From positions 434,001 to 498,000 of the forward strand of contig NZ_JABWGO010000001.1 of assembly GCF_013363995.1 (NCBI RefSeq): a DNA stretch of 64,000 nucleotides. The letters run 5' to 3'. The position numbers were made by a program, and so were the translations under genes. The DNA is from Nonomuraea rhodomycinica. Lineage in GTDB: Bacteria; Actinomycetota; Actinomycetes; Streptosporangiales; Streptosporangiaceae. The notes beneath the pieces are model-generated. The model was given only the letters and a program-made list of their open reading frames with translations, was not told the origin of the DNA and ran no database searches. Shown here piece by piece: positions 19,501 through 27,063 of this stretch. Position 1 is the first letter of the stretch. Each line of letters opens with the position of its first letter.

Positions 19501-19527
19501 AGGCCGGCGGGTTCCCGCCGCCGGCCT
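19501..19527 (-). terminator. Hairpin terminator after the LacI-type gene
   Basis: AGGCCGGCGG (19501-19510) pairs perfectly with CCGCCGGCCT (19518-19527) around a seven-base loop. It lies seven bases beyond the stop codon of the repressor gene and separates that unit from the transport operon. On the minus strand the stem is not followed by a clear T-tract. Confidence 0.75.
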
Positions 19528-19533
19528 TAACGG

Positions 19534-20562
19534 CTATCCCGCGGCGGACAGGTCCGCGGGCACGGGCGCCGTGGAGCGGCGGACGACGAGTTCCGGCCGG
19601 TGGAGCAGTTCGGTGCGCGGGGCCGGGATCCCGCGGATCTCGTCAAGGAGGCTGGCCACGGCCGCCAGTCCCATGTCGCGGACCGGCTGGCGGACCGTGG
19701 TGAGCGGCGGGTCGAGGTACGCCGTCATCGGTGAGTCGTCGAAGCCGACCACCGACACGTCCTCCGGCACGCGCAGCCCGACCTGGCGCACCCCACGGAT
19801 CGCGCCGATCGCCATGATGTCGCTGCCGCAGCAGATCGCCGTGCAGTCACGGTCGAGAAGCTGCTGAGCGGCCGACTGCCCGCCCTCCACCGTGTAGAGC
19901 GTGTTGACGACCAGGTGCTCGATGTCGGTGATGCCCGCGTACCGCGCCAGCGCGCGCCGGAAGCCCTCGGTCTTGCGGATCGTGGGGGTGAAGCGCTCCT
20001 GGCCGACGGCGAGGCCGATGCGCCGGTGGCCGAGGGAGACCAGATGGCTGACGGCCATGTCGAGGCCGGCGGCGTCGTCGTTGGAGATGTAGTGGGCGTC
20101 GATGTCGGACCGGTAGCCGTTGATCAGCACCATGGGCAGGCCCAGCTCGTTCAGCCGGGCGTAGCGGGCGGGGTCGGAACGCGAGTCGGCGTGCAGCCCG
20201 TTGACGAAGATGATGCCCGCGACGCCCCGCTCCAGAAGCAGGTTGGTGTAGTCGTCCTCGGTGATGCCTCCGGGCGTCTGCGTGCACAGGACCGCCGTGT
20301 AGCCCGACGGCACCAGCGCACTCTCGATCACCTGGGCGAAGGCGGGGAAGATGGGGTTGGTCAGCTCGGGAAGGATCATGCCGATCAGGCCGGCGCTCTG
20401 CTGCCGCAGCTTGGGCGGGCGCTCGAACCCCAGGACGTCGAGAGCCGTGAGAACCGCCTGCCGGGTGTTCGAAGCCACCCCCGGCTTGCCGTTCAGCACT
20501 CGGCTCACAGTCGCCTCGCTCACGCCCGCTTGGGCGGCGACGTCGGCGAGGCGCATTGTCAT
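19534..20562 (-). CDS. malR: LacI-family repressor, probably MalR of the alpha-glucoside operon
   Basis: A 342-residue regulator. The helix-turn-helix is MRLADVAAQAGVSEATVSRV followed by LNGKPGV and the hinge region. The sugar-binding part includes IGMILPELTNPIFPAFAQ, VNGLHADSRSDPARY, HLVSLGHRRIGLAVG and DDSPMTAYLDPPLTTVRQP. It lies directly upstream of the transport operon in the same direction but behind its own terminator, so it is a separate unit. Candidate operators with TTGCA occur both before malE and before this gene, which suggests autoregulation. ATG at 20562 was chosen because it gives the classic short lead into the helix-turn-helix; the ATG two codons later is equally possible. 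Confidence 0.92.
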   Translation of the reverse strand: MTMRLADVAAQAGVSEATVSRVLNGKPGVASNTRQAVLTALDVLGFERPPKLRQQSAGLIGMILPELTNPIFPAFAQVIESALVPSGYTAVLCTQTPGGITEDDYTNLLLERGVAGIIFVNGLHADSRSDPARYARLNELGLPMVLINGYRSDIDAHYISNDDAAGLDMAVSHLVSLGHRRIGLAVGQERFTPTIRKTEGFRRALARYAGITDIEHLVVNTLYTVEGGQSAAQQLLDRDCTAICCGSDIMAIGAIRGVRQVGLRVPEDVSVVGFDDSPMTAYLDPPLTTVRQPVRDMGLAAVASLLDEIRGIPAPRTELLHRPELVVRRSTAPVPADLSAAG

Positions 20563-20668
20563 AGTGGCTAATTTACCTTTCCCTGCCCATACGCCCAGTT
20601 CTTGTCCGTGGACGACCTCGGCATCAGGCCGCGCTCTAGCGTATCCAGCGAGCACAGCTCTTTCAGCA

Positions 20669-20754
20669 CTTGCAGGCACTGGCGACCCCGCCTCAGCGCC
20701 ATGACCCGTCGAGATCCGGTGAGCATCTTGCAGAATCTTCCGATCTCTTGCAAG
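20669..20754. promoter_or_regulatory. Three CTTGCA sites upstream of the LacI-type gene
   Basis: CTTGCAG at 20669-20675, CTTGCAG at 20727-20733 and CTTGCAAG at 20747-20754. The last two are direct repeats exactly 20 bp apart. The same heptamer recurs in the malE upstream region. They sit in the 284-bp spacer between the divergent repressor and MazF-like genes. Autoregulation by the MalR-like protein is the simplest reading. Confidence 0.6.
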
Positions 20755-20846
20755 GAGCTGCTCATCGGGAGTCGGGCGTACGCTCCGCCGGGCCCGTCCC
20801 GGCGATCCCGGTCGTCCTCGGGAGCCCGGCGATCTAGGATGCTCAC

Positions 20847-21275
20847 GTGTTCGGACAAGGTGAAGACCCGCGGCCGGCGCGCGGCGCGGTGCGTGAGGTC
20901 CACTCGCTCGCCCAGGCCGCCACGCTGGCCTACTCCCCCGACCTCGACGGCCTGGCCGACCCCGGTGAGATCGTCTGGGCGTGGGTGCCGTACGAGGAGG
21001 ACCCGTCGCGCGGCAAGGACCGTCCGCTGCTGGTCGTCGGTCGCACCGGTCGCAGGCTGCTCGGCGTCATGCTGTCCAGCAGGGGCGACGACGGCCCCGA
21101 GTGGCTGGAGATCGGCGCGTGGGGCCGCGACGGCAAGGTCTCGCACGTACGGCTGGACCGGGTGTTCGAGCTGGACGAGGACGACATCCGGCGCGAGGGC
21201 GCGGTGCTGGACGTCGACCGGTTCACGCGGGTCGCGGCCCGGCTGATGAAGCTGTACGGCTGGCAGGCGGGCTGA
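20847..21275 (+). CDS. PemK/MazF-like protein without a visible antitoxin
   Basis: A 142-residue protein. After a short lead the core reads PGEIVWAWVPYEEDPSRGKD followed by RPLLVVGRTGRRLLGVMLSS, the opening strand pattern of PemK/MazF ribonucleases (P-G-E/D-I-V-W and R-P-L-L-V). The C-terminal half (WLEIGAWGRDGKVSHVRLDR, VFELDEDDIRR) is longer than classical MazF. No small antitoxin gene precedes it, and in actinomycetes such solo copies are common. It may be a housekeeping RNA-binding protein rather than a toxin. GTG start after a CTAGGA element. Confidence 0.75.
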   Translation: MFGQGEDPRPARGAVREVHSLAQAATLAYSPDLDGLADPGEIVWAWVPYEEDPSRGKDRPLLVVGRTGRRLLGVMLSSRGDDGPEWLEIGAWGRDGKVSHVRLDRVFELDEDDIRREGAVLDVDRFTRVAARLMKLYGWQAG

Positions 21276-21327
21276 ACCGCGGAGGGCGCGCGGCCCGCGA
21301 CCGGCCGGGGGCTGTAGGGTCCGGCGG

Positions 21328-22062
21328 GTGAGGACACGGCACATCGCGTTCGAGCGACTGCACAACTTCCGGGACCTGGGCGGCTACCGCGCGCGCGACG
21401 GGCGCTCGACGCGCTGGGGGCGGCTCTACCGCTCCGACTCGTTGTCGAAGCTGCGGGACGCGGACCGGGACCGGTTCGTGAGGCTGGGCGTGCGCACGGT
21501 CATCGACCTGCGCTACCCGTGGGAGATCGCGGCCAAGGGGCGGGTGCCGCACCTCGACGGGCTCGCGTACCACAACCTCAGCATCGAGCACCGCCCGTAC
21601 GACCAGGCGGCGCTCACCCCCGACGTCGACACGGCGCGCTACCTCGCCGACCGGTACGCCGAGGTGGCCCACGACGGCGCGAAGGAGCTGCGGAGGGCGC
21701 TGGAGGTCATCGCCTCGGACGCCGGCGCGCCGCTGGTGTTCCACTGCGCGTCCGGCAAGGACCGCACCGGCCTGCTGGCCGCGCTCGTGCTGACGCTGGT
21801 GGGCGTGGACGAGGAGGCCGTCGTCGCCGACTTCGCCCTCACCGACCTGGCGGCCGACCGGCTGGTCGCCGACTGGCGCGCCGCGCACCCGGACCGCACC
21901 CTGCTGTGGCCGGGGTACGGGCGGGCGCCGGCGGACATCATGAGGTTCTTCCTGGCGGACCTGGCCGCCGCCCACGGCTCGGTGGAGCGGTACGTCGCGG
22001 AGCACCTGGGCGTGGACGGCGACGTCGTCGAGGCGCTACGGGAGCGTCTGCTGGAGCCGTGA
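21328..22062 (+). CDS. Tyrosine-protein phosphatase (dual-specificity-like, Y_phosphatase3)
   Basis: A 244-residue enzyme. The start region HNFRDLGGYRARDGRSTRWG and the active-site loop HCASGKDRTG (HCxxGxxRT, catalytic Cys near residue 141) define the family, which includes MptpB-type phosphatases active on phosphotyrosine and phosphoinositides. The C-terminal IMRFFLADLAAAHGSVERYV helices are also typical. GTG start. Its last 27 bases overlap the 3' end of the convergent efflux gene. Target unknown; the Ser/Thr kinase at 31.7-34.3 kb is not evidently linked. Confidence 0.92.
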   Translation: MRTRHIAFERLHNFRDLGGYRARDGRSTRWGRLYRSDSLSKLRDADRDRFVRLGVRTVIDLRYPWEIAAKGRVPHLDGLAYHNLSIEHRPYDQAALTPDVDTARYLADRYAEVAHDGAKELRRALEVIASDAGAPLVFHCASGKDRTGLLAALVLTLVGVDEEAVVADFALTDLAADRLVADWRAAHPDRTLLWPGYGRAPADIMRFFLADLAAAHGSVERYVAEHLGVDGDVVEALRERLLEP

Positions 22063-23223
22063 GGCGTCCCGCGACGTGGGGCCCCGGCCGGTGACGTGGG
22101 CGAGCGCCGCGACGGCGAGCGCGACCGCCACCAGCGAGGCGCTCACCCAGACCGGCGAGCGGTAACCGAACCCGGCGCCGATCGTGATCCCGCCGAGCCA
22201 GGGGCCGGCGGCGGCGCCGACGTTGAACGCGGCCGTGGCGAAGCTCCCGGCCAGCGTGGGCGCCAGCGTCGCCGCGTACAGGACCTGGGACACCAGCGTC
22301 GAGCCGACGGCGAACGACAAAGCGCCCTGCGTGAAGACCAGCACCGACACGGCCACCGGCGAGCCCGCGACCGTAGCCAGGACCGCCCACCCGGCCGCCA
22401 GCGTCACGCCGCCGGCGCTCAGGAGGAGACGGGACCGGGTGTCGGCCAGCCGCCCGGCGGCGCTCACCCCGGCGAACGAGCCGAGCCCGAACAGCACCAG
22501 CAGCCCGGGCACCCATCCCGGAGCGATCCCGGCGGCCGAGGTGGCCAGCGGGGCCAGGTAGGTGAACGTGCAGAAGGTCGCGCCGTTGACCAGCGCGGCG
22601 AGCAGCAGCAGCACCAGGAGCCGGGGGTCGCGCAGAGCCCTCGCCTCACGCCGGGCGCCGCCGTCCCCGGTGCCGGCCGGCGCGGCCGGGACGGAGCGCA
22701 GGACCGCCGCGACGGCGGGCACCGACAGCAGGGCGACGGCCCAGAACGCCGACCGCCATCCCCACAGGTTGCCGAGCACCGCACCGGCCGGGACGCCGGC
22801 GACACAGGCCAGGGTGACGCCGCCGAGCAGGATGGACGTGGCCCGTCCCGTGGCCCGCGGCGGCGCCATCGCGGCGGCGGTGGCCACGGCGACCGCGAGG
22901 AACCCGGCGTCGGCCACGGCCGCCGCGAACCGGGTGGCCAGCAGCACCTCGAAGCTCGTGGTGACCGCGCCGAGGGCGTGCAGGAGCAGGAACGAGACCA
23001 GGAACGCCAGCAGGGCCCGGCGGCGTGGCCAGCGCATGCTGAGCGCGGCCGTCAGTGGCGCTCCGACGACCATCCCGGCGGCGAACGCCGAGGTGAGCGC
23101 TCCGGCCGCCGGGACGGAGACGCGCAGGTCGGAGGCGATGTCCGGGATGAGGCCGGACAGCATGAACTCGGACGTTCCCATGGCGAACACGGCCAGTCCG
23201 AGGAGGTACAGGGCGAAGGGCAC
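22036..23223 (-). CDS. MFS efflux protein of the Cmx/CmlR chloramphenicol-resistance type
   Basis: A 395-residue transporter with about 12 transmembrane helices. The N-terminus FALYLLGLAVFAMGTSEFML and the next segment GALTSAFAAGMVVGAPLTAA closely follow the DHA1-type pumps CmlR and Cmx, which export chloramphenicol. GTG at 23223 gives the family's own start (PFALYLL) and has GGAG nearby; a TTG five codons upstream is an alternative. No regulator is adjacent. Substrate is inferred from family resemblance only. It is convergent with, and overlaps, the phosphatase gene. Confidence 0.88.
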   Translation of the reverse strand: MPFALYLLGLAVFAMGTSEFMLSGLIPDIASDLRVSVPAAGALTSAFAAGMVVGAPLTAALSMRWPRRRALLAFLVSFLLLHALGAVTTSFEVLLATRFAAAVADAGFLAVAVATAAAMAPPRATGRATSILLGGVTLACVAGVPAGAVLGNLWGWRSAFWAVALLSVPAVAAVLRSVPAAPAGTGDGGARREARALRDPRLLVLLLLAALVNGATFCTFTYLAPLATSAAGIAPGWVPGLLVLFGLGSFAGVSAAGRLADTRSRLLLSAGGVTLAAGWAVLATVAGSPVAVSVLVFTQGALSFAVGSTLVSQVLYAATLAPTLAGSFATAAFNVGAAAGPWLGGITIGAGFGYRSPVWVSASLVAVALAVAALAHVTGRGPTSRDASRLQQTLP

Positions 23224-23717
23224 GGTGAGGCTCCGCAACGATGTCGTGGATCGGATCGTCGGACGAACGGATGCGGGGTCGCCTGCCGTGCTCGCCCTCC
23301 CCCCTCCCCGGCATCAAGACATCGAGGCATCGAGGCATCGAGGCATCGAGGAGCCGACGCGTCACGCGTCAGGGCGTCATCGCGTCAGGGTGTCGGAGAG
23401 GAGTCGGCGCGCCGGCGCGCCGGATCCCGGCCACGGTCACCGAGGTGACGTGGCGGCGGTCCAGGCGGACGCGGCCCCGCGCGTGCGGCGGTCCGATGGC
23501 GGCGACGGACGCGCGCCCGAGCGCCCTCCGGCCGTCAACGGCGACGGGAGGCAAGCGGGGCGACGTCGGAGGAGGCCACCGGACGGCCGGTGGCTAACGT
23601 CTTGACGCCTCGGGGCTGGACATGGGCCCTCACCCTAGTCACCCCTCCCGATCATGTCCAAACATTTCCGCCACGGCCGCCGGTGAGGAGCCCGCACCCG
23701 GCTGGAATCATGGCGGC
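23224..23717. other. 494-bp spacer, no gene seen
   Basis: This divergent spacer between the efflux gene and the FAD oxidoreductase gene holds an 8-bp tandem array near its start (23319-23352), then GTCAGGGCGTCATCGCGTCAGG (repeated GCGTCA) at 23367-23390 and an 8-bp palindromic GGCGCGCC pair near 23418. Both flanking promoters must lie here. Open frames on either strand have no ribosome site and no recognisable product. Confidence 0.55.
23319..23352. repeat. 8-bp tandem array, CATCGAGG, four copies
   Basis: CATCGAGG is repeated four times without error from about 23320, preceded by a diverged CATCAAGA. It lies about 100 bases upstream of the efflux gene start on the minus strand. This is the second 8-bp array in the window and has a sequence unrelated to the GACGTGGC array. 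Confidence 0.88.
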
Positions 23718-25079
23718 ATGCGGGTCACAGTGATCGGAAGCGGGATCGTCGGGGCAAGCGCCGCGTACCACCTGAGCAGCCGCGGAGCGGACGTCGTGGT
23801 GGTGGACGCGGACCTGGAGGGGCAGGCCACGGCGGCCGGGGCGGGAATCGTGTGCCCGTGGGTGGACCATCCCGAGGACGACGCCTGGTACGCCCTGGCC
23901 CGCTCGGGCGCGCGGCACTACCCGGAACTGGTGGAGGCGCTGGGCGAGGACCTCGGGTACGAGCGGGTGGGGGCGCTGCTGGTCGCCGGGGACCCGGCGG
24001 AGCTGGAGCCGGTGCGGGCGCTGCTGGCGCGGCGGCACGCCGAGGCGCCCGAGATGGGCGAGGTGACCGTGGTCCCGGACCCGGCGCGGTTGTTCCCGCC
24101 GCTGGCGGAAGGGCTGACCGCGATCCACGTGCCGGGGGCGGCGCGGGTGGACGGCCGCGCCGTCCGTGACGCGCTGCTGCGCGCGGCGGTGCGGCAGGGG
24201 GCCGCGCTGCGCACGGGCGTGGCGACGCTGACGGCCGGGGGCGAGGTGCTGCTGAGCGCCAGGGGCGAGGTACCGCTGAGCGCCGGGGACGAGGCGCTGC
24301 TGAGCGCCGGCGACGCGGCCGGCACGTCCGGCGCTCACCCCGCGCCGGGCGGGCCGGGGCGGGCGGACGTGGCCGGCGGTGACGGGTCGTGGCGGCAGGC
24401 GGCGCCCCTCTCCGGCGATGACACCGGGTCGCGGACGGGCGCGTGGGAGCGGGAGGCACGCGGGCCGGCTCCGGAAGACCCCGCCGGTGACGGCGCGCCC
24501 GCGGAGACGGTCGCGACAAGGGAGAGTCTCGCGACAAGGGAGACGGTCGCGACTAGGGAGACGATCGCGGCCGACATGGTGGTCGTGGCGGCCGGGGCGT
24601 GGAGCGGGGCCGTGTGCCGGCCGCTCGGCGTGGAGGTCCCCGTCTTCCCGCGCCGCGGCCAGATCGTGCACGCGGCCCTCGACGGGGTCGACACCGCCGG
24701 ATGGCCGATCGTGCTGCCGCACGTCGGCCCGTACCTGCTCGGCTTCCCGGGCTCGCGGGTGGTCGTGGGGGCGACGGTCGAGGACGTGGGGTTCGTGCCG
24801 CGGGTCACGATGGGCGGGCTGGAGGAGGTGCTGCGCGCCGGGCTCCGCCTCGCCCCCGGGCTGGCCGGGGCCACGGTGACGGAGACCCGGGTGGGGCTGC
24901 GGCCCGTACGGGCGGGCGGGCCGCCCCTGCTGTGCCGCGTGGGCGAGCGGGTGGTGCTCGCCACGGGGCTGAGCGCGTACGGGCTGACGGCGGGGCCGTT
25001 CGCGGGGCTCCTCGCGGCGCGGCTCGCGCTCGGCGAGCCCTCGCCGCTGGACCTGGCGCCGTACCGCCTCCCCTCCTGA
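23718..25079 (+). CDS. FAD-dependent amine/amino-acid oxidoreductase (DAO family) with a low-complexity insertion
   Basis: A 453-residue protein starting MRVTVIGSGIVGASAAYHLS, the FAD-binding GxGxxG motif, with the acidic end of strand two at VVVVDAD. The C-terminal half contains MVVVAAGAWSG and LRPVRAGGPPLLCRV, as in D-amino-acid dehydrogenase and glycine oxidase relatives. Residues about 172-285 are unusual: Gly/Ala/Asp-rich text with three copies of a 24-bp repeat (LLSAGDEA-like) and four copies of an 18-bp repeat (ETVATR-like). This stretch replaces what is normally a compact loop of the substrate domain. The frame stays open, so the enzyme may still fold. Substrate unknown. Confidence 0.85.
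   Translation: MRVTVIGSGIVGASAAYHLSSRGADVVVVDADLEGQATAAGAGIVCPWVDHPEDDAWYALARSGARHYPELVEALGEDLGYERVGALLVAGDPAELEPVRALLARRHAEAPEMGEVTVVPDPARLFPPLAEGLTAIHVPGAARVDGRAVRDALLRAAVRQGAALRTGVATLTAGGEVLLSARGEVPLSAGDEALLSAGDAAGTSGAHPAPGGPGRADVAGGDGSWRQAAPLSGDDTGSRTGAWEREARGPAPEDPAGDGAPAETVATRESLATRETVATRETIAADMVVVAAGAWSGAVCRPLGVEVPVFPRRGQIVHAALDGVDTAGWPIVLPHVGPYLLGFPGSRVVVGATVEDVGFVPRVTMGGLEEVLRAGLRLAPGLAGATVTETRVGLRPVRAGGPPLLCRVGERVVLATGLSAYGLTAGPFAGLLAARLALGEPSPLDLAPYRLPS
24504..24575 (+). repeat. In-frame 18-bp repeat, four copies, inside the FAD oxidoreductase gene
   Basis: Units at 24504-24521, 24522-24539, 24540-24557 and 24558-24575 follow GAGACGGTCGCGACAAGG and encode the hexapeptide series ETVATR, ESLATR, ETVATR, ETIAAD. 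A 24-bp in-frame repeat (24235-24306) precedes them. Both unit lengths are multiples of three, so copy changes would keep the reading frame. Confidence 0.9.
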
Positions 25080-25115
25080 CCCCCCGCCGCCCGGGACCGC
25101 CGCGGCCCCGCGGGG

Positions 25116-26411
25116 TCAGCCGCCGACCGGGAAGTTGGCGCGCAGGACGTCCTGCGGGTCGTGGCGGCGTTTGACGGCCCGCAGCCGGGCCAGCGCCTCC
25201 GGCGTGAAGGCGTCGGCCGCGCTCTCGCCGGGGTTGAGGAAGGTGTACGGCTTGCGTCCGCTGACCGGGAGGGCGCCGGCGATGTCGCGCTGCCGGGCCG
25301 TGACGGCCTCGGCCGTGGCCGGGTCGGCGGGGATCCCGAACAGGTACACCGCGTACGGCTCGGCCAGAGCGCCGTGCGGGCTGTCGGACGGGCGGGCCAG
25401 CGCGCCCCCCAGGTGCCGGATCTGCACGCTGAGCAGCGGCGCGATGGGGTCGGCCAGCAGCGCCTTGGCGGCCGTGTCGTCCAGCTCGGCCAGCAGCTCG
25501 GCGCGGGAGCAGCCCGGGCCGGGGTCGGTGGGCTCGGCGGTGATGGAGCCGAGCTCGGCGGGCGACATGACGCCCCGGCTGTCGGACAGCGGCGCGGCCA
25601 GGCGGTCCAGCGGGGCCAGCAGGTCGCGCGCCTCGTCGGGGCCGCCGAGGTACGTCGCGTCGACGGCGACCATGGGATCGGCGCCGGGGAAGTGGAGCAG
25701 GTCGAGCCAGACGGTCAGCTCGTCCGGGGCCGCGGCGGTGATCCGCCGGTAGGCGTCCATGACGGCGGGGGCGTGTTCGGCCGCCCACAGGACGCGCCCG
25801 CCGTACAGGCGCGGCGCGGGGCGCAGGGACAGCTCCAGCGCGGTGACGACCGCGAAGTCTCCTCCCCCGCCGCGCAGCGCCCAGAACAGGTCGGGGTCGG
25901 CGTCCGCGGTGACGCGCCGCGGCCGTCCGGCGGCGTCGACGACGTCGAACGCGGTCACGCTGTCGGCGACCCAGCCGAACGCGCGGCCGAACCAGCTCAG
26001 CCCGCCGCCGAGGGCGACGCCCGCGACGCTGACCACCGGCGAGCTGCCGGGCAGCCCGGTCAGGCCGTGCGGCGCCGCGGCGGCCTGCACCCGGCCCGAG
26101 GCCACGCCCGCGCCGACGCGGGCGCTCCGGGCCGCGGGGTCGATGTCGAGGGTGTCCAGCCGCCGGGTGCGCAGCAGGATCGCGCCCTCGGTACGGCCGC
26201 TCGCGCCGTGCCCGTTCGGCTGCGTCGCGACGCCCAGCCCGGCCTGACGGGCGTGGCGGACGAGGGCGGCGACGTCGTCGGCGTCGGCGGCCTCGACCAC
26301 GGCGGCCACGGGCTGCTCGACGGCCAGGTTCCAGGGGCGGCGGGCGGCGTCGAACCCGGGGTCGCCGGGCAGCAGGACCTGGCCGCGGACGGCCGATCGC
26401 AAGGTCTCCAT
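25116..26411 (-). CDS. FAD-linked oxidase, berberine-bridge-enzyme type
   Basis: A 431-residue protein of the FAD_binding_4 group. The FAD-binding part includes PNGHGASGRTEGAILLRTRR, the ARVGAGVASGRVQAAAAPHG stretch and GLPGSSPVVSVAGVALGGGL; it ends with the BBE-type C-terminus (RLRAVKRRHDPQDVLRANFP). The His of the NGHG motif is in the place used for covalent FAD in this family; the second (Cys) attachment site is not evident. No signal peptide. The gene follows a SnoaL-like gene by 24 bases and likely shares its transcript. Together they resemble tailoring genes of aromatic natural products. Confidence 0.9.
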   Translation of the reverse strand: METLRSAVRGQVLLPGDPGFDAARRPWNLAVEQPVAAVVEAADADDVAALVRHARQAGLGVATQPNGHGASGRTEGAILLRTRRLDTLDIDPAARSARVGAGVASGRVQAAAAPHGLTGLPGSSPVVSVAGVALGGGLSWFGRAFGWVADSVTAFDVVDAAGRPRRVTADADPDLFWALRGGGGDFAVVTALELSLRPAPRLYGGRVLWAAEHAPAVMDAYRRITAAAPDELTVWLDLLHFPGADPMVAVDATYLGGPDEARDLLAPLDRLAAPLSDSRGVMSPAELGSITAEPTDPGPGCSRAELLAELDDTAAKALLADPIAPLLSVQIRHLGGALARPSDSPHGALAEPYAVYLFGIPADPATAEAVTARQRDIAGALPVSGRKPYTFLNPGESAADAFTPEALARLRAVKRRHDPQDVLRANFPVGG

Positions 26412-26435
26412 GAGGTTCCTCAGGTGTAGGTGGGG

Positions 26436-26942
26436 TCAGCCGAAGATGGCGACGGGGTCGCCGGTGTACCAGGCGTTGTCGATGGTCATGCGGCGGACGA
26501 CCCAGCGTTCCCCGTCGCGGACCAGCTCGACGTCGTACGGGTTCTTGAGCAGGGCGAAGACACCGTGGTCGGCGGCTAGCAGGTGCTGGGCCTCCACCAG
26601 CGCGGTCAGGCGCGCCGTGTCGCCGTCCACCGTGACCCGCGGGTTGGTGACCTGGTGGGTGGTGTCCACCCGGCCGTCGAACAGGGCCAGGATCGTGGAG
26701 ACGATCGCGTCCCGCCCTCTCATCAGGGGCGGCCGGCCGCCCCACTTCGCCGCCGCGGGACGGAAGTCCAGCTCGGCGTCGGCCGCGAAGGCCGAGGCGA
26801 ACAGCTCCTTGTCCTTCAGGTCCTGGCCGAGGCCGAAGCGGTGGAGGGCGTCCACGATCTCGGCGCGGTCCCGCAGCTCCCGGACCGCGGCGTCCTGGTC
26901 ATGGGCGGGCGCGGACAGCGCCTGTGCCGAGGTGACGTACAT
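26436..26942 (-). CDS. SnoaL/NTF2-like protein
   Basis: A 168-residue protein of the SnoaL_4 type: a helical start (VRELRDRAEIVDALHRFGLG), ELFASAFAADAELDFRP, then strands ending RWVVRRMTIDNAWYTGDP. The fold forms a small hydrophobic pocket used by cyclases, dehydratases and isomerases. The gene is the first of a two-gene unit with the BBE-like oxidase and is divergent from a LysR gene. GGGAG precedes the ATG. The reaction is unknown. Confidence 0.85.
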   Translation of the reverse strand: MYVTSAQALSAPAHDQDAAVRELRDRAEIVDALHRFGLGQDLKDKELFASAFAADAELDFRPAAAKWGGRPPLMRGRDAIVSTILALFDGRVDTTHQVTNPRVTVDGDTARLTALVEAQHLLAADHGVFALLKNPYDVELVRDGERWVVRRMTIDNAWYTGDPVAIFG

Positions 26943-27063
26943 CGCATGCTCCCATGCGGGTCGGAGGGGTTTCGAGCGGTTCCACTCTCGACCGGGGCCG
27001 CGAGCCGATCAATGCGGCTCTGTGCAACGATTGTCAAGCGAGGATTAACGATCGGGGGACGCC
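26943..27063. promoter_or_regulatory. Divergent control region between SnoaL-like and LysR genes
   Basis: 121 bp separate the two start codons. TCGAG at about 26970 and CTCGA at about 26985 form an interrupted dyad, and AACGAT occurs twice (near 27027 and 27048). A LysR-type regulator normally acts from such a divergent spacer; the exact T-N11-A box was not assigned with confidence. Confidence 0.4.

Noticed and set aside
20847..21275. Complete toxin-antitoxin pair
   Set aside because: No small gene precedes or follows the MazF-like gene on the same strand; the neighbours are a repressor and a phosphatase.
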